Source of the DNA: an uncultured Saprospiraceae bacterium
GTDB lineage: Bacteria; Bacteroidota; Bacteroidia; Chitinophagales; Saprospiraceae
Length of the DNA stretch: 64,000 nt
NCBI GenBank assembly: GCA_937926205.1
Contig: CALEYL010000008.1
Location: 1 to 64,000, forward strand
Reading direction: 5' to 3'
The translations under genes were made by a program, and so were the position numbers. Below the pieces are notes generated by a model. That model saw only the letters and a program-made list of their open reading frames with translations. It was not told the origin of the DNA and searched no databases. This document shows, one piece after another, positions 36,719 through 46,364 of this stretch; position 1 is the stretch's first letter; the number at the start of each line of letters is the position of its first letter.

Positions 36719-36745
36719 GGTGACACCTTTCCGAAAGGTGTTACC
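36719..36745. repeat. Second copy of the GGTGACACC palindromic element
   Basis: GGTGACACCTTTC (36719-36731) and GAAAGGTGTTACC (36733-36745) form a near-perfect palindrome with one mismatch. The same 27-base layout occurs at 3851-3877. It starts 14 bases after the glyS stop. Confidence 0.75.
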
Positions 36746-36791
36746 TTTTCGCGACCAAAAAGGCTGATTGGAGCTACCCTTCGACGGTTAG

Positions 36792-36830
36792 AAGCCGTCC
36801 TGCAACTTTGAGTCGCAGGACGGCTTTATT
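36792..36830 (+). terminator. Intrinsic terminator downstream of glyS
   Basis: AAGCCGTCCTGC (36792-36803) and GCAGGACGGCTT (36815-36826) are perfect 12-bp arms with an 11-base loop, followed by TTATTTATT. The T-rich tail is on the plus strand. The stop of the leftward GNAT gene is about 140 bp further on, so it mainly serves glyS. Confidence 0.85.
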
Positions 36831-36966
36831 TATTCCCCAAGTCAGGGCTTGATTTAAAATCAAACCCTGGCTTCGCCGACCCCTGCCTGCCTTTATAAAC
36901 AAAATCTCCACCCATTCCCGCAATATTTTTTTTCGGTTCACGAAGCCGGGTGCTTTTGTCCCCTAA

Positions 36967-37416
36967 TCAGCCATCAGCAGCACGATAACTCAACGTCGCC
37001 CTTTTAAAATCCTGAAAACCAAGTGATTCATACATTTTTTTAGCCCGCTCATTGTAGCTTTCCGTTTGAAGGTGCAGGGCTTTTAAACCCAGCGCTTCCA
37101 TTTTTTGCTGGATTTCCTGAAGGGCCAGGTGGCCAAACCCTAAATTCCGATGTGATTCGCCGATAAAAAATTCATCTACAAAAGCATCGCGGCCGCCGAA
37201 TTCAAACGTAAAGCCATAGGTCAGCGCGAGGTAGCCGACAGGCTTTTCTGCTGTTTGGATCAGCCAGATGGAGCCGAGGTGTTCATGGGCCAAAAAATGC
37301 TCAAGCAGCGCCCGGTGTTGCGCCGCGTCAAAAGGGTAAGCAAAATGGGCATAGAATTGAGCGCTCAGCTCCATTAATGCCGCCACATCTGCGGAAGTTG
37401 CCTGCCGAAGCTTCAT
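36967..37416 (-). CDS. GNAT-family N-acetyltransferase
   Basis: 149 residues. The acetyl-CoA site word RNLGFGHLALQEI (about 92-104) follows the usual R/Q-x-x-G-x-G/A layout, with a preceding strand VDEFFIGES and a final LHLQTESYNERAKKMYESLGF segment, which is the typical GNAT beta5-alpha4 end. Acceptor substrate unknown. The MsrB-MsrA gene ends upstream, with only 8 bases between, so they are one transcription unit. Confidence 0.92.
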   Translation of the reverse strand: MKLRQATSADVAALMELSAQFYAHFAYPFDAAQHRALLEHFLAHEHLGSIWLIQTAEKPVGYLALTYGFTFEFGGRDAFVDEFFIGESHRNLGFGHLALQEIQQKMEALGLKALHLQTESYNERAKKMYESLGFQDFKRATLSYRAADG

Positions 37417-37424
37417 AAGGTTTG

Positions 37425-38405
37425 TTAAGTATGGATTTTGAGTTTATCGGAATATTGCTCCCGCAATTTTTGCAATTTTGGCGTGATGACCACGTCGCAG
37501 TAAGGCGTATCCGAATTCCGGGCATAAAAATCCTGATGCTGCGCTTCCGCTTTGAAGAACTGTCCAAAAGCGCTCAGTTCTGTGACAATCGGCGCTTCAA
37601 AATTGGCGGCCTCATCGGCAATTACCTGTTCTGCAATGGCCTGCTGTTCTTCATTGTGGTAGAAAATGGCGGAGCGATATTGCGTGCCAACGTCTGCCCC
37701 CTGGCGGTTCAGGGTAGTCGGGTTGTGCGTATGCAAATGAATGCGGACCAGATCTTCATAAGGGATGATGCTGCTGTCAAAAATAACCTGAATGGCTTCC
37801 GCATGCCCGGTCGCCCCCGTCTTCACCTGATCGTAGCCGGGGTTGATGGCATCACCGCCGCTGTAGCCCGAAAGCACGCTTTCCACGCCGTTCAGCGCTT
37901 TAAAAATGGCTTCCGTGCACCAGAAACAGCCGCCTGCAAAAGTAGCGGTTTGCACCGCTGTGGTGCTCACCTTCCGCATGGAGGCTGAGTTGATGCAGTA
38001 GCGCAAACCGCTGGGCATCGGGCCATCCGGAAAGATGTGGCCAAGGTGGGCATCGCATACGTTGCACAGCACTTCAATCCGCGACATGCCGTAGCTGCTG
38101 TCTTTGCGGTATTTCATGGCATTTTCGGTCACCGGCTGCGTAAAGCTGGGCCATCCGGTGCCGGATTCAAACTTTTCCCTGCTGTCGAACAGCCAGTTTT
38201 CACAACAAACACAACCATACAGCGCCGGCTCGAACAAATGGCAAAACGCCCCGGTATAAGCCCTTTCTGTTCCATGCTGCCGGGCAATACGGAACTGATC
38301 CGGGGTGAGCAAAGCTTCCCATTCTGCGTCGGTTTTTTCTACCCTGCGGGAGGGTTTGGGGCTGCCGTGATTGGCATACTTGATGATGTCTAACCAGTTG
38401 ATCAT
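37425..38405 (-). CDS. msrAB: Bifunctional methionine sulfoxide reductase MsrB-MsrA fusion
   Basis: 326 residues. The N-terminal MsrB domain (1-145) has zinc cysteines C65/C68 and C114/C117 and catalytic C137 in LRYCINSASM, reducing methionine-R-sulfoxide. The C-terminal MsrA domain (about 150-326) has the GCFWCTE catalytic word with nucleophile C160, reducing the S form. The order B then A, joined by a short linker of about 10 residues, is intact. No signal peptide is seen, so it is cytoplasmic. Cotranscribed with the GNAT gene. Confidence 0.95.
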   Translation of the reverse strand: MINWLDIIKYANHGSPKPSRRVEKTDAEWEALLTPDQFRIARQHGTERAYTGAFCHLFEPALYGCVCCENWLFDSREKFESGTGWPSFTQPVTENAMKYRKDSSYGMSRIEVLCNVCDAHLGHIFPDGPMPSGLRYCINSASMRKVSTTAVQTATFAGGCFWCTEAIFKALNGVESVLSGYSGGDAINPGYDQVKTGATGHAEAIQVIFDSSIIPYEDLVRIHLHTHNPTTLNRQGADVGTQYRSAIFYHNEEQQAIAEQVIADEAANFEAPIVTELSAFGQFFKAEAQHQDFYARNSDTPYCDVVITPKLQKLREQYSDKLKIHT

Positions 38406-38633
38406 GTGATTTACCCTTTATTGCTTTTGATTTTGGTACAAATACAAATTTGAGGCCTCCGGGTTCAAAATCAAGGGTTTCAGGCGACAAATAGTGCCCC
38501 TAACGGTGGCATGGCGACACTTTGAGCCTTGTTAATTAATCAAAAATCCATACCGACCACACTTTAGCTGCGTTTCCTAATTCGAAACTTAATACTTTCG
38601 CCGCAACTGCTCCGATGCTGTTGTAAGAGTTTT

Positions 38634-39929
38634 ATGAAGCAACTAAACGAAACCACTTTACGCCAGTACTACTGTCTCCTCGCCTGCATTGTCATGCTGG
38701 TCGGCATGGTTTTTTCCAAAGTCCTGCTCAGCATCGGCATGATTGGCTTAGTGATGAATGCCGTTTTTGACCGGCGCATCGGGGAGCATTTCCGCCGTTT
38801 TTTGGCCAATCCGGCATTAGTAGGGCTAACCCTTATTTTCTTTATTTTTTTGCTCAGCGGCCTTAATTCCACCAATACAGACTGGCTCATAGACCGTTTG
38901 CGCATGAGGGTTCCGTTTCTGGTCCTGCCTTTTGCAGTGGTGGCCATCCCGCGTTTGGGCCGACAGGAATACTTTGGGCTGCTTTATTTTTTTCTGTTGC
39001 TCATCTCCGGCGTATGTCTTTGCCTCATGGGTTGGTACTTATTCCACTTTCGTGAACTAACAGCTGTTTATCGCCTTGGGCAGGTCCTGCCAACCCCAGG
39101 CATGCACATTCATTTCAGTCTGATGACGGCTTTTTCAGTAGCGATTGCCTGGGAATTGATCCGGCAAGGGTTTCACTGGCGAAATGCCCGGGTAGAGCAG
39201 GTATTACAGGCTGGTTTGCTGATTTTTCTGATCATTTTCCTGCACATTCTTGCCGTACGGAGCGGTTTGGTGGTTTTGTATCTGATGCTGCTGTACCTGG
39301 TAGCGCATTTTATCCTTACCGGGAAGCGCTACCGAACGGGCTTAGCCATCGTTTTGCTGATGGCTGCGGGTCTTATACTGGCTTACCAATACGTGCCGAC
39401 CCTGCGCAACAAAGTGGATTATACCTTCTATAACCTGCACATGATCCGGGGGAAAACGAACCTGAGTGAACTGTCCGATTCTTATCGCGTAGCCAACGTT
39501 GAAGCCGGGATTGCAATTGGCAATGCGCATCCATGGACGGGTGTCGGGATTGGAGATATCCGCGACGAAACGGAAGCTTATTTGCTGGAACACTACCCCG
39601 AGCTTGCCGGTCCCGGCTACATGCCCCAAAGTCAGTACGTGTTGACTTATGCGGCAACCGGTATCATCGGGCTTTTGTGTTTTATGCTCGCAACCATATA
39701 CCCCTTGTGGCGGCGCCAGAGTTGGCGGTGGCCATTGTTCACCGCTTTTCACCTGATGTCGTTTTCCGTTTTTGCGTTTGAACAACTTTTGGAAACGCAG
39801 GTTGGCACAGCCATTTACATTGTATTCGCAGTATTGAGCATCCGAAAGCTGATGGAAGCCGATCAGGCTGTTGCGGGCACTTCGCGCCGAAACAACAATG
39901 TCAGTCCGACCCAGTTTACAATCACATAG
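38634..39929 (+). CDS. O-antigen ligase-family membrane protein
   Basis: 431 residues with about ten hydrophobic helices. The Wzy/WaaL-type conserved loop is seen at about 280-320, including AIGNAHPWTGVGIGD and the earlier SDSYRVANVEAG. Such proteins join polysaccharide repeat units or ligate them to lipid A core. Start ATG at 38634. Its last 67 bases overlap the 3' end of the FkbM methyltransferase gene on the other strand. No other glycan-assembly gene is in the block. Confidence 0.88.
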   Translation: MKQLNETTLRQYYCLLACIVMLVGMVFSKVLLSIGMIGLVMNAVFDRRIGEHFRRFLANPALVGLTLIFFIFLLSGLNSTNTDWLIDRLRMRVPFLVLPFAVVAIPRLGRQEYFGLLYFFLLLISGVCLCLMGWYLFHFRELTAVYRLGQVLPTPGMHIHFSLMTAFSVAIAWELIRQGFHWRNARVEQVLQAGLLIFLIIFLHILAVRSGLVVLYLMLLYLVAHFILTGKRYRTGLAIVLLMAAGLILAYQYVPTLRNKVDYTFYNLHMIRGKTNLSELSDSYRVANVEAGIAIGNAHPWTGVGIGDIRDETEAYLLEHYPELAGPGYMPQSQYVLTYAATGIIGLLCFMLATIYPLWRRQSWRWPLFTAFHLMSFSVFAFEQLLETQVGTAIYIVFAVLSIRKLMEADQAVAGTSRRNNNVSPTQFTIT

Positions 39930-40582
39930 CCCTTCTCTGTGAGGTATTGGCAGATGTCCTCTTTCACGACTTCGTCAAGCGTTGTTTTGTGGGTTTCGAC
40001 CGCAATGAGCCTGGGCTGATAACGGTCAAAATCAAGGGATGTTAACACCTGATAATCATGCCCTTCTGCATCTAACGTCAAAAAATCAATGATGCGGTCT
40101 TTGTAAGGAGTGGCGTCCAGTATATTGGTTAACGTATCGGCATTTACCTTCTTTTTGAGGTAGCCGGGTTTGCCGGATGCAAACTGTTCATCCAGGGTAA
40201 TGGTCAGCGAATAGAATCCATTCGACCAATAATTTACTTCGCCGAGTTTATTGCTAACCGCGCAAACGACGTTGGTATCGCCAGGCCGCAATATTTTGAA
40301 ACCCTGAATTTTAATGTCATCTATGTCAATGTTCACCCCCCGCCAACCTTTTTGGTAAAGCCTGTAGGTGTTGTTGTATTTTACCGGATGGAAACAGCCT
40401 ACATCTACAAAAAATCCTTTCGCTTTTTTGGGAAAATGAAGGGCAATTGAGATGTCTTCTGCAAACTGCGAATAGTGTCTGAAACTTTTTTTCAACAGGA
40501 AAAGCTTTCGAAGCAGAAAGAGCGTGCGAAAAATTTGATTGCGTTCCAGCCATTCCGGCAGGTGTTTATAGTTCAATCCCAT
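39863..40582 (-). CDS. FkbM-family SAM-dependent methyltransferase
   Basis: 239 residues. The Rossmann SAM motif appears as FFVDVGCFHPVKYNNTYRLY (about 63-82) with NIDIDD after it, and the mid-domain FLTLDAEGHDYQVL is the FkbM signature. Members O-methylate sugars or natural products. It converges with the O-antigen ligase, sharing 67 bp of coding sequence at the 3' ends, and follows the lipoprotein gene on the same strand by 45 bp. A role in decorating surface glycan is plausible but is inference. Confidence 0.92.
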   Translation of the reverse strand: MGLNYKHLPEWLERNQIFRTLFLLRKLFLLKKSFRHYSQFAEDISIALHFPKKAKGFFVDVGCFHPVKYNNTYRLYQKGWRGVNIDIDDIKIQGFKILRPGDTNVVCAVSNKLGEVNYWSNGFYSLTITLDEQFASGKPGYLKKKVNADTLTNILDATPYKDRIIDFLTLDAEGHDYQVLTSLDFDRYQPRLIAVETHKTTLDEVVKEDICQYLTEKGYVIVNWVGLTLLFRREVPATA

Positions 40583-40627
40583 TTTAAAAGTTGTTCCGTC
40601 TGGCGGAGTTCATCGATTTTCAATAAA

Positions 40628-41587
40628 TTACTGTTGCGCCTTCATCCAATCCAAAATCTCCTGGGTTTTAGCGGTTGCTTTATCTGCAGGCAGGGTCACG
40701 CGCATGCGCTTCTGCATGTCCACGGCAACTGCCGGTGCGCTTGCATCCGCCTGGCGCAAAACGAGGTAGCGGTTGTTTTTGGCGGCTTCTGATATATTGC
40801 TGTTCAGCTTGGCCGGTTTTTCCAGAAGGGCATTGATTGAGAATTGCTCTTTTTCAATATCATATGCCGGCATGATGGCCTGCTGTCCGTCGTTACCGGA
40901 AGTGAGCAAAAACAGGGAAGCAAAGTCATTTTCAGCCACACTGTATTCTGCAAAAGGCAATACTGCTTTGGGAACTGCGCGATTGCTGAGATCGAAAACA
41001 AAAGTGCCCTGATCCTGAGCATAGCCGACGAGGTAATTTTCCCACACTTCGAGCCGCTTGATCATACCTGTTTGTGCATCCACGGAAAGCCGGCCGCGTT
41101 TGAAAGCCGGTTTCATAGCCGATGTCAGTTTCTTATCCGGGATGTCAAAGCAGTAGATCGTGTTGAAGCCGCGAATGGCCACCACCTGATTGACATTATT
41201 GTAGGTAATTTCTGCCAGATAGTATGGAAAATCTGCACTGACATTTATAGGCAGTTCTTTGCGGAATATGCGTTCGCAGGTTTTGGTATCGTATGCTTCT
41301 ACAATGCGATGGCTGTCTCCGAGGTCTTTATCGGCTGTAGTGGAATCGGCCACAATGCACACCAATACCTCGTGTTCTTTAATCCAGAATTGATTGCCTT
41401 CCAATACCTTACCATCGATTTTGCAATCGTGGTTAGTCCGGGGCCCCGGTTGGTTGGCATCCATTTCAGAAGGCGTATCTGTATTTTCTGCTCCTGATTG
41501 GGTATTGCCGTTCGCATTGTCGCTGCCTGTGCAGGAACCTAAAAAAGCCATGCTGAAAAGCATCAACGCACCAAAAAATATTCTCAT
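40628..41587 (-). CDS. Predicted lipoprotein of unknown function
   Basis: 319 residues with a lipoprotein signal: a hydrophobic stretch ending LGSC with the acylated cysteine at C19. Residues 20-50 are Asn/Asp/Gly-rich linker. The remainder shows repeating beta-strand pairs with YDTKTCER, NVNQVVAIRGF and the like, which suggests a small WD-/propeller-like or beta-sandwich domain; I cannot name it. Located upstream of the FkbM gene, same strand. Confidence 0.78.
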   Translation of the reverse strand: MRIFFGALMLFSMAFLGSCTGSDNANGNTQSGAENTDTPSEMDANQPGPRTNHDCKIDGKVLEGNQFWIKEHEVLVCIVADSTTADKDLGDSHRIVEAYDTKTCERIFRKELPINVSADFPYYLAEITYNNVNQVVAIRGFNTIYCFDIPDKKLTSAMKPAFKRGRLSVDAQTGMIKRLEVWENYLVGYAQDQGTFVFDLSNRAVPKAVLPFAEYSVAENDFASLFLLTSGNDGQQAIMPAYDIEKEQFSINALLEKPAKLNSNISEAAKNNRYLVLRQADASAPAVAVDMQKRMRVTLPADKATAKTQEILDWMKAQQ

Positions 41588-41790
41588 AGGAGTATCTATT
41601 TAGAAAATAAAGGTAGAAAAATTTTGGGGCAAATTTACAAAAAACAAAAGCCCCCGCCCATTGAAGTGCAGAGGCCTGTCTTGTATTGGTTTTCTTATAT
41701 TCTATTCCCGCACATCGAGGTGCGAAACCGATTTTGTCATCCGTGGCGCTGTGTCCATATTCCAGGAAAGCATGCCAGCGCTTCATCAGA

Positions 41791-43611
41791 TCAGAAACAG
41801 TATTCATTTGCCGCCAGCAAAGCAGCTGCAATCTTGCGGCGCTCTGCCATGACGTTTACCGGCGGATATTTGCTGAAACGCTTTAGTCCCATCATAAAGG
41901 TTCTCAATAAATCCCCTTCAGCGAAGGAAGCCAGTGCATCGGTTGCATTTTTGTGGATGCGGGCAGCTGCGTCAGAGAAAAATACGCGCAGCATCGCGTC
42001 GTATAAAGCCTGATCGTTTTTCTTTTCTATGCCGGAAAGCTTCTGAACGCGCAACAACAACGATTCCGCCTGGAAAAGGTCGATCATCATATCTGCCACG
42101 TTCATCACGATTTCCTGATCTTCTTTCAGATCCAGTTTACCGTCCATCTGCATTTTTGCAGCGGCGCCGGCAGTCATCAGGATGATTTTTTTGAAATCTT
42201 TCAGAGCGCTTTCTTCTTCGCCGTAGGTACCGGATGGTTTTTCCATAGAAGGCATGGAACTCAATTCTTTTTGCACTTCCCAGGCTGGTCCGACGATGTC
42301 AAGCGCTCCTTTCAGGGCGCGTTTAAAGAGCATGTCAACGGTGAGCAGGCGGTTGATTTCATTGGTACCTTCATAGATGCGGTTGATACGGGCATCGCGG
42401 TAAGCACGTGCAGCAGTGCCTTCTTCCGAATAGCCCATGCCTCCGTGTACCTGCAAGGTTTCATCTACCACATAGTCCAGTGCTTCAGAGCCGGCTACTT
42501 TCAGGATGGAACACTCAATCGCATATTCCTCAGCCGCTTTCAACTTGGCCTCTGCGAAAGTAGCGCCTGCTTCCTGCAAAGCGCCCGCTTTGTCCTGCAT
42601 CAGATTGGACACCCGGTACAGCGCGCTGCCTGCTGTAAATATGCGGATTGCCTGTTCGGCTAATTTGTATTGGATGGCGCCAAAATTGGCGATGGGAACG
42701 CCAAACTGGATGCGTTCGTTCGCGTAGCGGATTGCTGTCGTCGCACTGCCTTTGGCGCCGCCAAGGCTTAGTGCGCAAAGTTTGAAACGGCCATCGTTCA
42801 GGGCATTAAAGGCGATGAGGTGGCCTTTGCCAACTTCGCCCAGCACATTTTCTGCCGGAACTTTTACATTTTCAAAAAACACCTGGCGGGTGGAAGATCC
42901 TTTGATGCCCAATTTTTGCTCTTCAGCGCCAAGGGTCAGACCTTCCATGGTTCTTTCCAGAATAAACCCGGTGAAGCCGGATTTACCGTTGGGAAGATTT
43001 TTGCCGGCAACCTGAGCAAACACAATAAAAACATCGGCAAAACCGGCGTTTGAAATCCACATCTTCTGGCCGTTCAGCACATAGTGCGAGCCGTCGTCAG
43101 CAAGTTCAGCACGCGATTTTGCGGCCAGGGCATCAGAACCCGATCCTGGTTCGGTGAGGCAGTAAGAGGCTTTCAATTCACCGGCAATGAGGCGCGGGAG
43201 GTATTTTTGCTTTTGTTCTTCTGTTCCAAAATACAAAATCGGCAACATGCCAATTCCGATATGCGCCGCGAACGAAACTGTAAAAGCACTCGCCGGCCCC
43301 AGCGTGTCGCAAATCAGCGTATTGGTGTTGGTGTCCAATTCCATGCCGCCGTAAACCTGAGGCATATGCGTCCCCAGTAAGCCCAGTCCTGCTGCTTTTT
43401 CCAGCAACTGCACCGTCAGGCCCGGCTCCTGTTTTTCTATCCTCATGACGTTTGGAACGATTTCGTTTTGCAGGAAATCGCGCACCATATCACGAATCAT
43501 GAGTTGCTCTTCATTCATCTCTTCGGGGATGAAAATATCTTCCGGCTTGGAAGATTTGACGAGGAATTCTCCTCCTTTCAGGACATCGGCATTGACCAAA
43601 GTAGCAGGCAT
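41791..43611 (-). CDS. Acyl-CoA dehydrogenase (long-chain type)
   Basis: 606 residues, longer than simple 380-residue acyl-CoA dehydrogenases because of a C-terminal helical extension, as in ACADVL-like enzymes. The flavin/substrate word YCLTEPGSGSDA lies near 150 and the RIYEGTNEINRLL word, which ends the catalytic core, near 410. It oxidises acyl-CoA to trans-2-enoyl-CoA. No hydratase, thiolase or ETF gene is adjacent. ATG at 43611. Confidence 0.95.
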   Translation of the reverse strand: MPATLVNADVLKGGEFLVKSSKPEDIFIPEEMNEEQLMIRDMVRDFLQNEIVPNVMRIEKQEPGLTVQLLEKAAGLGLLGTHMPQVYGGMELDTNTNTLICDTLGPASAFTVSFAAHIGIGMLPILYFGTEEQKQKYLPRLIAGELKASYCLTEPGSGSDALAAKSRAELADDGSHYVLNGQKMWISNAGFADVFIVFAQVAGKNLPNGKSGFTGFILERTMEGLTLGAEEQKLGIKGSSTRQVFFENVKVPAENVLGEVGKGHLIAFNALNDGRFKLCALSLGGAKGSATTAIRYANERIQFGVPIANFGAIQYKLAEQAIRIFTAGSALYRVSNLMQDKAGALQEAGATFAEAKLKAAEEYAIECSILKVAGSEALDYVVDETLQVHGGMGYSEEGTAARAYRDARINRIYEGTNEINRLLTVDMLFKRALKGALDIVGPAWEVQKELSSMPSMEKPSGTYGEEESALKDFKKIILMTAGAAAKMQMDGKLDLKEDQEIVMNVADMMIDLFQAESLLLRVQKLSGIEKKNDQALYDAMLRVFFSDAAARIHKNATDALASFAEGDLLRTFMMGLKRFSKYPPVNVMAERRKIAAALLAANEYCF

Positions 43612-43737
43612 GGGTGGACGGGTTTAAAACTAAGTAAATAGCATTTAGCGAAAATTCGCTACAAAGTTAAAGGGATTTTTGGTGTTTGTAAAGGGGTGAA
43701 GGGATTTTTTTGCGAAAATTCGCCGTTTTTTATCAAT

Positions 43738-43772
43738 CAGGTGTCGGACACTTTGGAAGTGTCCGACACCTG
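43738..43772. repeat. Perfect 16-bp hairpin, AGGTGTCGGACACTT type
   Basis: CAGGTGTCGGACACTT (43738-43753) and its complement (43757-43772) enclose a 3-base loop. The flanks carry a 12-bp palindrome GCGAAAATTCGC at about 43647 and 43711. No T-run follows on the minus strand, so function is not clear. The AGGTGTC word is shared with the GGTGACACC elements. Confidence 0.75.
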
Positions 43773-43779
43773 GCCAGAC

Positions 43780-43819
43780 AAAAAAAAAAAACGGCGACCC
43801 GAAACGTTCGCGCCGCCGT
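43780..43819 (-). terminator. Intrinsic terminator of the leftward gene 43848-44435
   Basis: On the minus strand, ACGGCG at 43819-43814 pairs with CGCCGT at 43796-43791, followed immediately by a run of about 11 T residues. A strong, oriented T-tail supports leftward termination of the beta-barrel-like protein gene. Confidence 0.78.
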
Positions 43820-43847
43820 AAAGCCATATTTCATCAAAAAAGGTGAC

Positions 43848-44435
43848 TCAATCGTTGTGGTACCAGTCGCCAAAACCGCCAAAGCTAAAAGTCAGTGTGC
43901 CGATAGGGCTGCTGAAATCCATATTATCTGCACCGGGGATCCGGTTGATGCCATTTATCCATCGATAACCGCCGGTAATGGCGAGGCGAAAGAACGATGT
44001 CAGGTTGAGTTCAAGCCCCAGTTCCGGGGTGAGCGCAAAAATGCGGTCTGAATAAACCGTTTCGTCGTTGTCGCGAAGGCGTGCTTTACCCCAGCCGATG
44101 CGCGCGCTGGTGTAAAAGTGTATGGCCTTGTACGATTTGCTCGTATAACCCAGCCAAAAGCCGCCGTGGCGGAAATGAACGTTGTAATTCTTTGAATCAT
44201 TGACGTAATCCGGCGATTTGGTGCCGATCCCATAGCCACCGATAAACATGTTGTTGAGGATGAGTGCGCCGCCACCGCCAACCATGCCGGTCGTTTCTCC
44301 CACGATGTTGCCGATCTCCACGATTGGACCTCCAAAGGCCCCTCTCACGTCCAGATCGTCAAACAAGGTTTCCTGCTGTGCCTGTACGGCCAAACCTGCT
44401 ATTAAGCCCAGGGCTAAGAGTAGTGATTTCTTCAT
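43848..44435 (-). CDS. Exported beta-barrel-like protein of unknown function
   Basis: 195 residues from the ATG at 44435 (MKKSLLLALGLIAGLAVQAQ signal peptide); the longer frame from 44540 adds residues before this signal and is rejected. The mature part is rich in glycine, aromatic residues and short alternating strands (GGFWLGYTSKSYKAIHFYTSARIGWG; shown in shorter pieces as GGFWLGYTSK and ARIGWGKARL), ending FSFGGFGDWYHND, like a small outer-membrane barrel. No family is recognised. Lies downstream of rho. Confidence 0.8.
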   Translation of the reverse strand: MKKSLLLALGLIAGLAVQAQQETLFDDLDVRGAFGGPIVEIGNIVGETTGMVGGGGALILNNMFIGGYGIGTKSPDYVNDSKNYNVHFRHGGFWLGYTSKSYKAIHFYTSARIGWGKARLRDNDETVYSDRIFALTPELGLELNLTSFFRLAITGGYRWINGINRIPGADNMDFSSPIGTLTFSFGGFGDWYHND

Positions 44436-44540
44436 GATTTCTTTTTTGTCGGTTGTTAAAGTTTGTATTCTTACACAGGATGCAGGGAAGGGGGCATTAC
44501 CCCTATTCGGGCGTAAAATACTATTTCGTGGAGACGGCAA

Positions 44541-44587
44541 AATAAAACAGCCACCTTTCCTGCGATGAGAAAGATGGCTGTTTGTAG
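44541..44587 (-). terminator. Intrinsic terminator downstream of rho
   Basis: Arms 44545-44558 (AAACAGCCACCTTT) and 44570-44583 pair over 14 bp with one wobble pair. Read on the minus strand, TTTTATTTT follows, so it ends the rho transcript. Confidence 0.8.
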
Positions 44588-44615
44588 TCTGTCGTTGAAC
44601 CGCGTTCAGCAGTAC

Positions 44616-46364
44616 TTATCCGTTCATTGAAGCGATAAACTCTTCGTTGCTGGTGGTATTGACCATGTGTTTGCGCAGGAATTCCATGGCTTCGTCCGGC
44701 TTCATATCCGCCAGGTGGTTGCGCAGGATGAACATGCGCTGAAGCGTATCGCGATCCAGCAGCAGGTCGTCGCGGCGTGTGCTCGACTTGGTCAGGTCAA
44801 TGGCCGGATAGAGGCGCTTGTTGGCCAGGGTGCGGTCGAGCTGCAATTCCATGTTACCGGTACCTTTGAATTCTTCAAAGATCACCTGGTCCATTTTGGA
44901 CCCCGTATCAATCAGGGCCGTAGCAAGGATGGTCAGCGAGCCGCCGCCTTCAATGTTACGGGCTGCACCGAAGAATTTCTTGGGCTTGTGCAGGGCGTTG
45001 GCTTCCACACCACCGGAAAGTACTTTACCGCTGGCCGGAGCAACCGTGTTGTGTGCGCGGGCAAGTCGCGTAATGGAATCGAGCAGGATAACCACATCGT
45101 GTCCGCTTTCCACCATACGCTTTGCCTTTTCCAGACAGATGGTCGCTACGCGAACGTGGTTGTCGGCAGGTTCATCGAAAGTAGAAGCAATTACTTCCGC
45201 ATTCACGCTGCGCTTCATATCCGTTACTTCCTCGGGGCGTTCATCGATGAGCAACACGATCAGGTAGCAATCGGGGTGGTTGCGGGCGATGGCGTTGGCG
45301 ACGTCTTTCAGCAGGAAGGTTTTTCCTGTTTTCGGTTGCGCTACGATCAGACCACGCTGCCCTTTACCGATTGGCGTGAACAGGTCGATCATCCGGGTTC
45401 CGAAATCGCGGCCCGTAGAGGAGGTCGTGAGTTTGAATTTTTCTGTTGGAAACAGCGGCGTCAGGTAATCGAAAGGCACGCGGTCGCGGATGTCCTGCGA
45501 ATTGAGGCCGTTTATTTTAGAGACGCGCAGCAGCGCGAAATATTTTTCACCTTCTTTAGGCGGACGAATGGCGCCGCGAACGGTATCGCCGGTACGCAGT
45601 CCAAAAAGTTTAATCTGGGATGGCGACACGTAAATGTCGTCGGGTGAAGTGAGGTAGTTGTAATCAGCGGAACGCAAAAATCCATAGCCGTCGGGCATCA
45701 TTTCCAGAATACCTTCACCTTCTATGATGCCATCGAGTTCGATGTCAAAACGCGGTTCTGGTTCGGCTTCAGGCTCCTGACGCTGGCGTCCTCCGCCATA
45801 ACCTTCCTGACGGGCATCCTCAACGCCTGATGTTTTCCTGCGAAAATCTTCGCCACGGATATCTCGGGCATTCCGGCGAACGGGCGGTGGCGGTACATCA
45901 TTTGCTTCAAGAGCTACCTCAGGTTCCTGAATGGCAGGCGGCGCATCGGTGTTGTCGGCCTGTTGCGGTGCAGCTTCTACTGGCTGAATCACCCGGGATT
46001 CGGGTTGTTCGTAAGTCTCCTCTTCTTCCTCTTCCTCTGTGGATTCACTGAGAAAAGGATCTGCTTTGCGAACATCTTCACGAACCTTGGAAAGTGGTTT
46101 GAAGAGTTTTTTAGGTTTGGCGTCTTTGGCTTCCAATTCCACCCTCGGGCGTTTCTGGCGTGGTTTTTTATCGTTTTCCTCGTCGCCATTCCCATTGTTA
46201 TCGGAAGAAGCCGGGCTGGCAGCCTGCATCGTGGCCTGGTGGTCGAGGATGTGATGAATCAACTCCTGTTTGTTCAACTTCTTTTGGCCGCTGATGCCTA
46301 ATTGCTCGGCAAGGTCCCTAAGTTCGGGCACGAGCATGTCGTTTAATTGAAGAATATCCAACAT
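44616..46364 (-). CDS. rho: Transcription termination factor Rho with extended N-terminal linker
   Basis: 582 residues, about 160 more than E. coli Rho (419). The Rho N-terminal helical domain occupies 1-48; a long acidic/Arg/Gln-rich linker with EEEEEET and PPPPVRR words fills about 50-205; the cold-shock-like RNA domain ([17 protein letters not shown]) and the RecA-type ATPase follow, with Walker A AQPKTGKT and Walker [11 protein letters not shown] intact. Extra N-terminal linkers are frequent in Bacteroidota and can change RNA binding. ATG at 46364. Confidence 0.95.
   Translation of the reverse strand: MLDILQLNDMLVPELRDLAEQLGISGQKKLNKQELIHHILDHQATMQAASPASSDNNGNGDEENDKKPRQKRPRVELEAKDAKPKKLFKPLSKVREDVRKADPFLSESTEEEEEEETYEQPESRVIQPVEAAPQQADNTDAPPAIQEPEVALEANDVPPPPVRRNARDIRGEDFRRKTSGVEDARQEGYGGGRQRQEPEAEPEPRFDIELDGIIEGEGILEMMPDGYGFLRSADYNYLTSPDDIYVSPSQIKLFGLRTGDTVRGAIRPPKEGEKYFALLRVSKINGLNSQDIRDRVPFDYLTPLFPTEKFKLTTSSTGRDFGTRMIDLFTPIGKGQRGLIVAQPKTGKTFLLKDVANAIARNHPDCYLIVLLIDERPEEVTDMKRSVNAEVIASTFDEPADNHVRVATICLEKAKRMVESGHDVVILLDSITRLARAHNTVAPASGKVLSGGVEANALHKPKKFFGAARNIEGGGSLTILATALIDTGSKMDQVIFEEFKGTGNMELQLDRTLANKRLYPAIDLTKSSTRRDDLLLDRDTLQRMFILRNHLADMKPDEAMEFLRKHMVNTTSNEEFIASMNG

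Noticed and set aside
35185..36726. 513-codon frame opposite glyS
   Set aside because: Shadow frame of a well-conserved synthetase; its peptide has no recognisable domain.
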